Assembly (NCBI RefSeq): GCF_014655955.1
Contig: NZ_BNBO01000018.1
Coordinates: 62,001 to 126,000, forward strand
Direction of reading: 5' to 3'
DNA length: 64,000 nucleotides
Origin: Kitasatospora indigofera
GTDB lineage: Bacteria; Actinomycetota; Actinomycetes; Streptomycetales; Streptomycetaceae
Positions 8,609-17,100 of this stretch are shown here, piece after piece; within the stretch, counting starts at the first letter, position 1; every line of letters begins with the position of its first letter. The notes beneath the pieces were generated by a model. It had not been told where the DNA came from and ran no database searches. It worked only from the letters and a program-made list of their open reading frames with translations. The position numbers were made by a program, and so were the translations under genes.

Positions 8609-9751
8609 ATGGCGGCACGGCTCGGCGAGGTGAGCGCACCCGCCCGGGTGGCCGGGCCGGAGGAGGGCGTCACCGTCGAGGAACTCGCGCTCGCGGCCCG
8701 CAACCACGGGCTGCCGCTGGAGGCGCTGCGCTACGACGTCACCCCGCCCGGGCTGCACTACGTGCTGACCCACTACGACATCCCGGCCGCGGACCCGGAC
8801 ACCTGGCGGCTGACCGTCCGCGGCGAGGTCCGCGAACCGCTCACGCTGGACCTGGACGCCCTGCGGGCCCGGCCCGCGGTCACCCGGCGGGTCACCATGG
8901 AGTGCGCCGGCAACGGGCGGGCCCTGCTGTCCCCGCGCCCGGTGAGCCAGCCCTGGCTGGTCGAGGCGGTGGGCACCGCGGAGTGGACCGGGGTGCCGCT
9001 GCGGGCGCTGCTGGCCGAGGCGGGCGTCCGGCCGGCGGCGGTGGAGGCGGTCTTCACCGGAGCCGACCACGGTGTCGAGCGCGGCGTCGAGCAGGACTAC
9101 CGGCGCGGCCTCCCGCTGGCCGTGGCCGCCGGGGACGATCCCGGGGTGCTGGTCGCGTACGCGATGAACGGCGCGCCGCTGCCGCCGCAGCACGGCCACC
9201 CGCTGCGGCTGGTGGTGCCCGGCTGGTACGGGATGGCGCACGTGAAGTGGCTGCGCGACATCACGCTGGCCGACCGCCCGTTCACCGGGTTCCAGCAGAC
9301 GACCGCCTACCGGCTCCGGCAGTCGCCGGAGGAGCCCGGCGAACCGGTCACCCGGATCGCGCCGCGCGCCCTGCTGCTGCCGCCGGGCTTCCCCGACTTC
9401 ATGTCCAGGGTCCGGGTGGTGCGGCCCGGCGAGGTGCGGCTGGAGGGCCGGGCGTGGTCCGGCCACGCCCCGGTGGCGCGGGTGGAGGTCAGCACGGACG
9501 GGGGCGCCGGCTGGCAGGACGCGGAGCTCGACCCGCCGGACGCCGCTCACCCGTGGGCCTGGCGCCGGTGGCGGCACCGCTGGACGGCCGCCCCCGGCCG
9601 GCACGTGCTGAGCGCCCGGGCCACCGACGGGCAGGGGCACACCCAGCCGCTCGACCAGCCGTGGAACCGGGGCGGGTTCGCCGTCAACCTGGTGCAACGG
9701 GTCGAGGTGCACTGCCTGGACGGCGCGGCCGGGGAGCCGGAAGGGTCCTGA
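8609..9751 (+). CDS. Sulfite oxidase-family molybdopterin enzyme
   Basis: A 380-residue protein of the sulfite oxidase/nitrate reductase fold. The molybdenum-coordinating Cys is residue 99 in the invariant VTMECAGNGR; later family boxes are QDYRRGLPL, VLVAYAMNGAPLPPQHGHPLRLVVPGWYGM (pterin and anion site) and VKWLRDI. A C-terminal Mo-Co dimerisation domain spans about 270-370 (VEVSTDGGAGWQDAELD, then WAWRRWRHRW). No signal peptide or haem domain is present, so this is a cytoplasmic, haem-free member. ATG 8609 is the first start that gives a normal family N-terminus; the frame upstream of it is antisense leader of the transporter. Confidence 0.9.
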   Translation: MAARLGEVSAPARVAGPEEGVTVEELALAARNHGLPLEALRYDVTPPGLHYVLTHYDIPAADPDTWRLTVRGEVREPLTLDLDALRARPAVTRRVTMECAGNGRALLSPRPVSQPWLVEAVGTAEWTGVPLRALLAEAGVRPAAVEAVFTGADHGVERGVEQDYRRGLPLAVAAGDDPGVLVAYAMNGAPLPPQHGHPLRLVVPGWYGMAHVKWLRDITLADRPFTGFQQTTAYRLRQSPEEPGEPVTRIAPRALLLPPGFPDFMSRVRVVRPGEVRLEGRAWSGHAPVARVEVSTDGGAGWQDAELDPPDAAHPWAWRRWRHRWTAAPGRHVLSARATDGQGHTQPLDQPWNRGGFAVNLVQRVEVHCLDGAAGEPEGS

Positions 9752-9834
9752 CGTCGCGGGCGGGAGCCGCCGGGCGGCGAGGGCCCGGGCGACGACTGCG
9801 CGCCTCTGTCAGTGGGCTCCCGCACCATGGCGGT

Positions 9835-10050
9835 ATGAGACTTCCCCGCGTTCCCTGCCCGGTGTGCGGCCGTCCGATCGCCGTGGCACCGGTCGAGGCG
9901 ATCGGGCTGGGCGCCGTCGTCGACCACAAGCAGGAGTCCCGCCGGCTGGTGCTCTGCCCGGGGTCGATGCGGCGGGTTCCGCTGACCCGGCCGCAGGGAC
10001 CGGGCCGGGCGGGCGGGCCGACGGCCGTCCAGCAGGCGCTGTTCGAGTGA
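9835..10050 (+). CDS. Small zinc-ribbon-like protein
   Basis: A 71-residue protein with CPVCG at residues 8-12 and a second Cys in LVLCPGS near residue 44, so an incomplete or half zinc ribbon. The intermediate stretch contains HKQESRRL. It follows the molybdoenzyme gene by 83 bases on the same strand. Nothing else suggests a role. Confidence 0.5.
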   Translation: MRLPRVPCPVCGRPIAVAPVEAIGLGAVVDHKQESRRLVLCPGSMRRVPLTRPQGPGRAGGPTAVQQALFE

Positions 10051-10064
10051 CCCGGGCCGCGGGT

Positions 10065-10141
10065 GGCCGGGTACCCGGCCGGGCGCGGGACGCCGGGCCG
10101 GCGCGGGGACGGTCGGGCGGGGGTCCGGTCGGGCGGGGGTC
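10065..10141. repeat. Palindrome and 16-base tandem repeat in a convergent gap
   Basis: 10065-10080 is a perfect 16-base palindrome (GGCCGGGTACCCGGCC), plausible as a terminator stem. Two copies of CGGTCGGGCGGGGGTC follow at 10110-10125 and 10126-10141. Nearly the same unit recurs three times at 56471-56515. Confidence 0.55.
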
Positions 10142-10146
10142 CGGCG

Positions 10147-11178
10147 TCAGCGCGGGGTGGTCTCGCCGAGCCAGCCGAGCGCGGCGACCTGGATGCCGGC
10201 CTGGAAGCGGCTGCGCGCGTCCATCCGGACCATCAGGTCGGCCATCATCCGGCGGATGGTGCGCAGCGAGACCCCGAGCCGCTGCCCGGCCCGCTCGTCG
10301 GTGAGGCCCTCGGCCAGCAGCCGCAGCAGCTCGCGCTCCTGGGCGGTGAGCCCGTGCGGGCCGCGCTGGACGGGCTCCCCGAGCGGGCGGGCCTGGTCCC
10401 AGAGCTGCTCGAACAGGGCGCGCAGGGCGGCGATCACGCCGGGGCTGTGCAGCAGCACGGCGCCCTTGCGCGGGTCCTCCGGGTCGATCGGCACGATGGC
10501 GGTGGCGTTGTCGACCAGGATCATCCGCAGCGGGAGGGTGGGCAGGGTGCGCACCGCGCCGCCGAGGCCGTGCAGCCAGCGGGCGTACTGCACGGTGGCG
10601 GGGTCGTTGCGGACGCTGTCCTGGTAGACGGTGCGCATCCGGACGCCGCGCTCCAGGGTCTCCTGGTCCAGGGCCCGGCTGGCCTCCATCACCTGCGGCG
10701 GCTGCGGGCCGCCGGGGGCCAGCGAGAGCACCTCGACGGCGGCGTCGGAGGCGAGCTGGACCAGCCGGTCGCGGACGTCGCCCAGGCTGGCGATCAGCTC
10801 GATGCCCGACTGATTGGCGGGCGCGTGCACGCTGGCGTACTCGGCGATCAGCCCGGCCATCGCGGCCCGGCTGCGTTCGATCTCCTGCTGGCGCCGGGCC
10901 GCCTCGGCCTCCTGGCGGGCCAGCAGGGTGGCCAGGCCGAGCTCGGGGTTGACCGCGCGCCAGCGGTCCTCGGCCCCGGTGGGTCTGGTGAGGGCCAGGT
11001 CGGCGAGGTGGTCGAGCGCGGCCCGCACCTCGGGCTCCGGTGCCTCCAGCCGGTCGGCGATGCCCTGGGTGTCCAGCTCGGGGTGCAGGAGCATGGTCCG
11101 GTACACCGCTTCGCCGAACGGGTCGAGGCCGATCGGCTGGGGCCCGCTCAACAGTCCGCCACCAGAAGTGCGGGACAC
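10147..11178 (-). CDS. LuxR-type HTH regulator with TrmB-like N-terminus
   Basis: A 343-residue regulator of the class common in Streptomyces: residues ~15-75 look like a TrmB-type winged helix (GEAVYRTMLLHPELDTQGIADRL), ~80-120 a helical linker rich in Gln/Arg/Glu, ~125-260 a phospholipase-D-like or sensor domain (LVDNATAIVP), and 280-330 a LuxR helix-turn-helix (LTAQERELLRLLAEGLTDERAGQRLGVSLRTIRRMM). No receiver domain is present. It is divergent from the 108-residue protein gene; the intervening region has a candidate operator. Target genes are unknown. Confidence 0.85.
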   Translation of the reverse strand: MSRTSGGGLLSGPQPIGLDPFGEAVYRTMLLHPELDTQGIADRLEAPEPEVRAALDHLADLALTRPTGAEDRWRAVNPELGLATLLARQEAEAARRQQEIERSRAAMAGLIAEYASVHAPANQSGIELIASLGDVRDRLVQLASDAAVEVLSLAPGGPQPPQVMEASRALDQETLERGVRMRTVYQDSVRNDPATVQYARWLHGLGGAVRTLPTLPLRMILVDNATAIVPIDPEDPRKGAVLLHSPGVIAALRALFEQLWDQARPLGEPVQRGPHGLTAQERELLRLLAEGLTDERAGQRLGVSLRTIRRMMADLMVRMDARSRFQAGIQVAALGWLGETTPR

Positions 11179-11511
11179 ATCACACCCTCCCCGTGACCGG
11201 AATGCTACCGGTCGATCTGACTGGCGGTCAGCGTATCGTCACATCAGCGAACATAGAACAGTCTTGCGGACAATCGCGGCGGTCCGATGGACGAACTGTG
11301 AAGAGGACCTGACAGCGGGGCGACGCCCGCGCACCGCCGCCCCCGGCGCCCCTGCGGCACCGCCCGGCATCCCCCGGCACACCCGCGCCGCCTCCCGGCC
11401 CGCCGGCGCACCCGCCCGGCGGCGCCCCGCGGGCGGCATCTTGCTGCCAGGCGGCGACCTGACACCACCCGCGGCCGTACGAACAGCGGACGATCCGTCA
11501 GTCTTGCAGTT
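11179..11511. promoter_or_regulatory. Divergent promoter region with candidate operator
   Basis: No gene is seen. Near the LuxR start lies a dyad CTGAC-TGGCG-GTCAG (11217-11231), followed by an AT-richer stretch (about 11230-11280). The 9-mer CAGTCTTGC occurs twice, at 11259-11267 and at 11499-11507, the second directly before the next gene. The middle (11310-11450) is GC-rich low-complexity sequence. Confidence 0.35.
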
Positions 11512-11838
11512 GTGTATGCGATTCGCGTCCACCTGGAGACGCCGGGCGACAGGCCGCTGCCCGGACCGCCGGGGGCGCCCGCCGTACGGGACGGACTGGA
11601 GCGGGGGCTCCGCGGGCCGGCCCGGCTCAGCCACGCACGGATCCTGGTCACGCCCGGGGCCGTGGACGCGATGGTGTTCGTCGCCGCCGGCACCCTGCTG
11701 GAGGCCGAGGACGGACTGCGCACCGCCTGGGGCGAACTCACCGACCCGGACGGGCCGCTCAGCGGCTGGCACCTTCTGCACTGCGAGGCCGACTCCCGGC
11801 TCGCCCTGGGCCTGCACGAGCTGCCCAGTCACCCCTGA
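11512..11838 (+). CDS. Hypothetical protein
   Basis: A 108-residue open frame starting at GTG 11512. The sequence alternates strands and helices convincingly (YAIRVHLETPG, ILVTPGAVDAMVFVAAGTLL, AEDGLRTAWGELTD, WHLLHCEADSRLALGLHEL) and resembles a small alpha/beta domain. No Shine-Dalgarno is obvious, and no family is recognised. It is divergent from the LuxR-type gene. Confidence 0.45.
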   Translation: MYAIRVHLETPGDRPLPGPPGAPAVRDGLERGLRGPARLSHARILVTPGAVDAMVFVAAGTLLEAEDGLRTAWGELTDPDGPLSGWHLLHCEADSRLALGLHELPSHP

Positions 11839-11915
11839 CCGCCGTCCGCGCAGGTCAGGACAGTCGGAGCGGCCCCCTCGCGCGTCCGGCCGTGGTGGCC
11901 GGAGCTGGCCTCAGG

Positions 11916-11954
11916 GTGTCACGGCACTCTGGTGCCAGCTCCAGGTGCTGACAC
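11916..11954. promoter_or_regulatory. Nested inverted repeats upstream of the secreted-peptide gene
   Basis: GTGTCA (11916-11921) pairs with TGACAC (11949-11954); between them GGCAC-TCTG-GTGCC (11923-11936) forms a second hairpin. The region 11839-12127 otherwise has no gene. It may be an operator or leader structure. Confidence 0.3.
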
Positions 11955-12127
11955 GGACACCGGTCGACCGCCACTCTCATGGTGTCGGCAGGAACGACGG
12001 ACCGGACACCGGGACAGCAGCCCCTCGCAGGGGGCCCGGAACCGACCATCCGCCCCCGCCGCCGCAGACCACCGCGTCCCGGAAGCAGCCCGGGACGTAG
12101 CCGAACGCGAGAGGATCGGGCACCCCC

Positions 12128-12373
12128 ATGTCGCAGAAGGTCCGTTTCATCACGATTGTCGCCCTGGGTTTCAGCGTCCTGACCGGCACCGCCGCCACCG
12201 TCACCCTGGCGGGACCGAGCCAGGCGCACGCCACCGTCCTCACCGCCGACGGCGCCACCGGGGGCACGCCCGCCTCCGCCGGCCAGCCCGTCACGCCGGG
12301 CAACCAGCCCGCCGCCACCGCCACCCCCTCCCCGCTGCCCACCGGCCCGCAGGACACCTGGGGCTGGGGCTGA
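12128..12373 (+). CDS. Small secreted peptide of unknown function
   Basis: An 81-residue protein with a clear signal peptide: basic start (SQKVRF), hydrophobic core to about residue 28, and an AHA cleavage motif at 33-35. The mature part of about 46 residues is Pro/Ala/Thr-rich and ends in DTWGWG. It has no Cys, so it is not a disulfide peptide. It lies 61 bases before an orphan NarL-type response regulator on the same strand, which suggests, but does not show, a signalling link. Confidence 0.6.
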   Translation: MSQKVRFITIVALGFSVLTGTAATVTLAGPSQAHATVLTADGATGGTPASAGQPVTPGNQPAATATPSPLPTGPQDTWGWG

Positions 12374-12434
12374 TCCGACCGGGCCCGCCGGCCCACCCGC
12401 TCGCCCGACACTTCAACGCCACCGAGGTAGCCGG

Positions 12435-13103
12435 ATGACCACCCTCCTGGACCAACCCCTGTACCACCAGGCCACGGCCGCGGACCGCGGGACCGCCACG
12501 GTGAGCGTGCTGCTCGCCGACGGACACCAGCTGTTCCGCTCCGGGCTCGGCGCCCTGCTCGACCGGGAGGCCGACCTCGCCGTGGTCGCCGAGTCCCCGA
12601 CCGCCGAGGAGGCCGCCGCCGAGGCCGCCAGGACCAGGCCGGCCGTCGCCGTCCTCGACCCGGACATGCCCGGGCCCGGCGGTCCGGCCACCGCCGCGAT
12701 GATCCGCGAGCGGGCCCCGGGCACCGCGGTCCTCCTGCTCACCGCCCAGCCGCGGACCGCCGACCTGCAACGGGCGGTCGCCGACGGGGTCGCCGGGGTC
12801 CTGCTCAAGGACGTACCGCCGGCCGCCCTGATCGCCGCGGTCCGCGAACTGGCCCGGGGCGGACGGGTGTACGACCCGCGGCTGGTGGTGGACGTGGTCC
12901 GGACGGGCGGGGTGCCGCTCACCCCGCGCGAACTCACGGTGCTCGGCCACGTGGCCGACGGCGCCACCATCAACGAGGTCGCGGCGGCGCTGTCGCTCTC
13001 CCCCGGGACGGTCCGCAACTACGTCTCGGCGGCGATCGCCAAGACCCGCAGCCGCAACCGCTGCGACGCGATCCGGATCGCCCGCGAACGCGGCTGGCTC
13101 TGA
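12435..13103 (+). CDS. NarL/FixJ-family response regulator (orphan)
   Basis: A 222-residue regulator. The receiver domain (about 22-140) retains a likely phospho-acceptor Asp75 (VAVLDPDMPG) and the Lys of LLKDVPP, but the acidic pair at the start of the domain reads A-D-G-H instead of A-D-D-H, so one of the two metal-binding acids is Gly. The LuxR helix-turn-helix occupies about 158-215 (LTPRELTVLGHVADGATINEVA, then LSPGTVRNYVSAAIAKT). No histidine kinase is adjacent. The changed acidic pocket could mean phosphorylation-independent control. It ends at a strong terminator. Confidence 0.88.
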   Translation: MTTLLDQPLYHQATAADRGTATVSVLLADGHQLFRSGLGALLDREADLAVVAESPTAEEAAAEAARTRPAVAVLDPDMPGPGGPATAAMIRERAPGTAVLLLTAQPRTADLQRAVADGVAGVLLKDVPPAALIAAVRELARGGRVYDPRLVVDVVRTGGVPLTPRELTVLGHVADGATINEVAAALSLSPGTVRNYVSAAIAKTRSRNRCDAIRIARERGWL

Positions 13104-13110
13104 GGGGTCC

Positions 13111-13150
13111 CGCCCGGACCCACCCGGACCCACCCGGACCCACCCGGACA
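13111..13150. repeat. Short tandem repeat, 10-base unit
   Basis: Four nearly perfect copies of CACCCGGACC directly after the response-regulator stop, running into the terminator stem. Confidence 0.7.
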
Positions 13151-13193
13151 TGCCGGTGCCCCGCCACTCCACGGCGGGGCACCGGCATGTCCG
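13145..13193. terminator. Long bidirectional terminator hairpin
   Basis: A 21-base perfect stem (13145-13165 with 13173-13193) around a 7-base loop. It separates the convergent response-regulator gene and the end of the RiPP operon. Confidence 0.85.
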
Positions 13194-13259
13194 CGGCACG
13201 CCGGGTCCGGCGCGTCACGTCCCACTGCGTCACCGTCGGTCCCGACGGCTCCGGCCGGG

Positions 13260-14750
13260 TCAGCCCTCCCTGGCCTGGGCCACCATGTCGGTGAACCGGT
13301 GCGCGGTGCGCGGCACGTCGGCCGGGCGGCTGCCGATCAGGAACTCGCCGACCGAGGACTCCGCCGTCCAGTCCAGACCGAGCGCGCGCGCCGCCGCGTC
13401 GGTGTCGCCCGAGCCGAGCCCGCACGGCGCCAGCCCCATCGCGGTCGCCACCAGGTACAGCGTCTGGTAGACCACGCCGACGTGCTTGAGCGTCAGCGCG
13501 TACGCGATCTGGCTGTACTTCCAGGACAGCCGGCCGAACCGGGAGGTGACGGTCAGCAGGACCTGCGGGTCCACCGTGCAGCCGGTCGCCCGCCAGGCCG
13601 CCGTCATCAGCTCGCGGAACGCGGCCTCGTCGCCCGGGCCGGCGAACGGGCGCGGCCGCAGCCGGTGGGCCGCCGCGTCGTAGCGGTAGACGCCCGGCAC
13701 CAGGCCGTCGCAGCGCACCACCGACAGGTAGACCTCCAGTTCGCCGGTCGCCCCGCCGGCCGGGTAGGGACGGTCGACGATGTCGTAGCCGTGCGGGTCG
13801 GACGGGTCGCCCGGGATGATCCGGCGGACCCGGGCCACCCGGTACAGCAGTTCGCCCAACTGGTCCAGGGTGACCGGGGTCTCCGCGTACGAGCGGACCG
13901 AGCGGCGGCCCTCCAGCACCTCGCTGAGCGCCGGGTCGCGGGCCAGCACCGCGTCCCAGTCGGGGACGGGCAGGTCGATGCCGGTGCCGTCCTCGCGGGC
14001 GCCGGTGCCGGGGATCGCGGGCAGCTGCTCGACCTCCGGGTGGGCGAAGACGCCGCCGCTCGGGTAGTCGTGCCGGCCGGGCCGGCTGCGGGCGTGGAAC
14101 AGCAGGTCGTGGAAGTCCCAGAGCGGCGGCTCGCCGGTCGCGCCGTCGTCCAGGAACCCGGCGCCCGCCAGCAGCCCGGCCAGCGCCTGCCCGGCGGCCG
14201 GCCCGATCCCGGCCAGCAGCGCGGCCTCGGCCACCGAACGGGAGGCGGTCACCGCGGCCACGAACGCGCCCGCCGCCGGCTGGTGCAGGGTCAGCCGGAA
14301 CGGCGCCGTCGGGGACTCCAGCACGCAGGCCCCGGCGTGCTCCTCCGGCAGCCGGCGCAGATACGCGAAGCGGGACAGCACCACGCTGGCGGGCGGCCGG
14401 ACCACCCCGGGCAGGCCGGCCGAGCGGGCGATCGGCACCGCGCTCGCCAGCGGCTCGCCGAGCGGGTCGGCGAGGGTGGTGGTGACCAGGTAGGGGAATC
14501 GCTGCAGCAGGTGGAACAAACGTCCGCTGCCCGCGAGTTCGTCGACGTCGAGATGGCTGTGGGTGAGCGCGGCAAGCCGCTGGACGGTCTCGGCGCCGAG
14601 CGCGTGCACCCGCTGGCGGCCCCAGGGGTGGCTGAGCTCCAGGTCGTCACCCTGCGCGGTGACGACCACCTCGGGGCGCAGCCGCAGCAGCGTGCGCGGG
14701 GCCCCGCCCTCGGTGGCGAGGTCGGGAGGCAGCTGTTCGGTCACGGTCAT
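13260..14750 (-). CDS. SagB-type azoline dehydrogenase (nitroreductase fold)
   Basis: A 496-residue flavoenzyme; in thiazole/oxazole-modified peptides SagB-type enzymes use FMN to oxidise azolines to azoles. The nitroreductase domain starts near residue 285 (GRRSVRSYAETPVTLDQLGELLYRV) and the Lys-Tyr pair needed for catalysis in this family is visible at residues 411-412 (WKYSQIAYAL), followed by the dimer/FMN segment MGLAPCGLGSGD. The first ~250 residues are an extra domain of the kind that long SagB proteins carry and that may contact the substrate or partner; it includes a leader-binding-like beginning (LRLRPEVVVTAQGDDLEL). It is the last gene of the RiPP operon, 60 bases after the YcaO gene, and ends at the hairpin at 13145-13193. 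Confidence 0.92.
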   Translation of the reverse strand: MTVTEQLPPDLATEGGAPRTLLRLRPEVVVTAQGDDLELSHPWGRQRVHALGAETVQRLAALTHSHLDVDELAGSGRLFHLLQRFPYLVTTTLADPLGEPLASAVPIARSAGLPGVVRPPASVVLSRFAYLRRLPEEHAGACVLESPTAPFRLTLHQPAAGAFVAAVTASRSVAEAALLAGIGPAAGQALAGLLAGAGFLDDGATGEPPLWDFHDLLFHARSRPGRHDYPSGGVFAHPEVEQLPAIPGTGAREDGTGIDLPVPDWDAVLARDPALSEVLEGRRSVRSYAETPVTLDQLGELLYRVARVRRIIPGDPSDPHGYDIVDRPYPAGGATGELEVYLSVVRCDGLVPGVYRYDAAAHRLRPRPFAGPGDEAAFRELMTAAWRATGCTVDPQVLLTVTSRFGRLSWKYSQIAYALTLKHVGVVYQTLYLVATAMGLAPCGLGSGDTDAAARALGLDWTAESSVGEFLIGSRPADVPRTAHRFTDMVAQAREG

Positions 14751-14810
14751 CGGGTACCTCTTTCCGGGCTGGGCGGGCCGCCGCCGGCGGGGCGGCGGCC
14801 CGGCGCGTGG

Positions 14811-17072
14811 TCAGATGAAGATCGGGACGGGGTTGAGCTCCTCCTCCGGCGTCGGCGCGTCGAGCCAGCCGAGGGCCAGCGGCACGTCGTACAGCCGGCC
14901 GGGCGCGAAGCGGGCCCAGAAGTGCCGCATCCCGGGGACGATCACCTTCGCCACCGGCAGGCCGATGTCGGGGCGGGTCTGGTCGAGCACCAGGAACTCC
15001 ATCCCCCGCTCCTCCACCAGGCGCTGGGCGAGGGCCACGTCCTCGGCGAGGTCGTCGCCGGCCAGCTTCGCCCAGCGGGCCGGGCCGGCCGGGCGGGCGG
15101 CCGGGTCGGGCAGCAGGTAGGGCTGGTTGGCCACGGTGGCGGTGGTCCACCACCGCTTCTGCTCCGGGTCGGCGCCCGCGTAGCTGACCCGGCCCTCGGC
15201 GTCGCCCGCGACCGGGCCGAGGAACTGGTTCATCTCGGTGAGCGCCCGGGTGAGCGCGATGTGCGGGTCGAGGTGCGCGCCGAAGGCGATCAGCACGTCC
15301 TCGGTGGGCTTGTCGGTCCGGCGGGAGAACGCCCCGACCACCGGGATGCCGAAGTCGGTGGTGAGGTCGAGCGCCCAGATCTCCCGGCGCAGCCCCCGGT
15401 AGACCTCGCGGAGCTGGTCGATGTACGGGTCGCCGAAGGCGTCCAGGTCGATCGCGGGCCGCTGGACCCGGTTGTACCACCAGAGGGCGACGGCGTCCCG
15501 CTCGACCAGCTCCAGGAAGCCCTGGAGGGTCGCGTCCTCGAAGGAGGTGCCGGCCGCGCAGCCGTTGGAGTCGCCGGCCGCGAAGAAGCCGTCCCGGTGC
15601 CGGTAGCCGTAGTAGAGGGACATGGTGGGCAGCCAGCGGGTGCGCTGCTGGGTGAGCGACCAGGCCGGCGACCAGTCGATCCGGTCGCCCTCGCGGAACC
15701 GCTCGGGGACGGTGTTGAACATCGACGGGCTGGCGTTCCAACGGCCCCGCTCGGCGAACTGGCGCTCGCTGTAGAGCAGGCTGGTGGCGGGGTGGATCGC
15801 GGCGTCGCCCAGCTCGGCGATGGTGGCCCGGCGCCGGGCCTCGTCGCCCTGGAAGACCCCGGAGTAGCGCTCCATCGCCTCGCCGAGCGCGCTGGCCCGG
15901 GCCTGGACGTCGGTGCGGCCCTTGCCGCAGCTGACCGAGCGCAGGCCGGTGCGCAGCTGGCGCAGGTCGCCGCTCTGCCGGGACAGGTTCTGCCCGGAGA
16001 CGTACACCCGCAGTCCGGTGGGGGTGCGGGCGGCGGGCACCAGCGAGGTCACCACGCCGGTGACCGGGGAGAGCTGGGGGCGGTAGCGCTCCAGCATGTC
16101 CTCCGGCGAGGCGGAGCGGTGACCGCCGTCGGCGGTGAACACCTTGGGGCGGCTCTCGAACCGCACCGGGGCCAGCTGGCGCTCCGCCATGATGCCCTCG
16201 TCGCCGCAGGCGCCGCACTGCGGGCGGCGCACCAGACGGTGGCGCTCGGTCTCCAGCAGGACGGTGTCGAGGGTGAGCACCACCGGCTCGGCCGGCCGGA
16301 CCCCGGCCAGCCACTTGGCGGCCTCCAGCGCGGCGAGCTGCACGCCGGTGCCGAGGGTGGGTGCCAGGTGGGCGCCGGCGGTGGAGATCGGCTCGTCCTG
16401 GCCGAGCCGGTGCTGCAGGTAGCTGAGCGACTGCCGGTTGGCGGACAGGCGGTGCGAGAGGCAGTGCCAGCAGCCGGTGGCGGCGGTGTCGCCGGCCGGA
16501 CCGGGGACGAAGACCGGGCCGACCCAGAGGATCGAGCCGACCGGGCGGGCCAGCAGCCAGGGGCGGCCGCTCTCCCGGGCCTGCCGGTCGCGTTCGGCGA
16601 GGCCGGGGTGCAGGTAGTCCTCGGTGAGGGCGACGGTGAACTCGGCGTCCGGGTCGGCGGTGACGCCGGCGGCGGCGAGCGCGGCGAGGAAGGGCCGCGG
16701 GTCCAGGTCGCCGTAGACCTCGACCCGGGCGCGGGCGGTGCGCAGCGCCCCGGCCGCGGCGTCGCCGTCCAGGCCGGCCATCTCGAAGTACGCGGCGCCG
16801 GCCCGGTCCTCGGCCCGGCCGGAGGGGGCCAGGTAGCCGCCGGCCTGCAGCCGGTCGACGGCGGTGGCCACCTTGTCGGCGGGGACGGTGCCGTGCAGGG
16901 CCTGGCCGATCTGCTCGGCGGTGCGGGTGCCGTCCAGCAGCGGGGCGAGGGCCTGGGCGAGCTTGCCGTCGACCACCGAGACACCGCGCTCGGAGACCAG
17001 GTAGACGGCCTCGCCGTCGACGACGTACGGGGTGTAGTGACGCTTGAAGCCGATCGTGGGTTTGTCGGACAT
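14811..17072 (-). CDS. Fused leader-binding/YcaO cyclodehydratase (TOMM C-D fusion)
   Basis: A 753-residue protein that converts Cys (or Ser/Thr) of a precursor peptide into azolines using ATP. Residues 1-90 form a winged-helix leader-recognition element (HYTPYVVDGEAVYLVSERG, then VDRLQAGGYL). About 100-330 is the ThiF/E1-like remnant with a structural zinc tetrad, CWHC near 191 and CGAC near 279. The YcaO domain (about 350-753) keeps the ATP and magnesium boxes: CGKGRTDVQARASALGEAME, GTSFEDATLQGFLELVERDA and TEMNQFLGP. The protein ends NPVPIFI, a variant of the Pro-rich tail typical of azoline-forming YcaO enzymes. It lies between the LanM-like and SagB genes and supplies the ring-forming step for the 54-residue precursor at 27512-27676. 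Confidence 0.93.
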   Translation of the reverse strand: MSDKPTIGFKRHYTPYVVDGEAVYLVSERGVSVVDGKLAQALAPLLDGTRTAEQIGQALHGTVPADKVATAVDRLQAGGYLAPSGRAEDRAGAAYFEMAGLDGDAAAGALRTARARVEVYGDLDPRPFLAALAAAGVTADPDAEFTVALTEDYLHPGLAERDRQARESGRPWLLARPVGSILWVGPVFVPGPAGDTAATGCWHCLSHRLSANRQSLSYLQHRLGQDEPISTAGAHLAPTLGTGVQLAALEAAKWLAGVRPAEPVVLTLDTVLLETERHRLVRRPQCGACGDEGIMAERQLAPVRFESRPKVFTADGGHRSASPEDMLERYRPQLSPVTGVVTSLVPAARTPTGLRVYVSGQNLSRQSGDLRQLRTGLRSVSCGKGRTDVQARASALGEAMERYSGVFQGDEARRRATIAELGDAAIHPATSLLYSERQFAERGRWNASPSMFNTVPERFREGDRIDWSPAWSLTQQRTRWLPTMSLYYGYRHRDGFFAAGDSNGCAAGTSFEDATLQGFLELVERDAVALWWYNRVQRPAIDLDAFGDPYIDQLREVYRGLRREIWALDLTTDFGIPVVGAFSRRTDKPTEDVLIAFGAHLDPHIALTRALTEMNQFLGPVAGDAEGRVSYAGADPEQKRWWTTATVANQPYLLPDPAARPAGPARWAKLAGDDLAEDVALAQRLVEERGMEFLVLDQTRPDIGLPVAKVIVPGMRHFWARFAPGRLYDVPLALGWLDAPTPEEELNPVPIFI

Positions 17073-17100
17073 GGCGGTCCCTCGGGTTCTGGTGCGGCGG

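Noticed and set aside
11855..12411. Minus-strand open frames opposite the secreted-peptide gene
   Set aside because: They lack a ribosome-binding site and family features, while the plus strand has a clear signal peptide.
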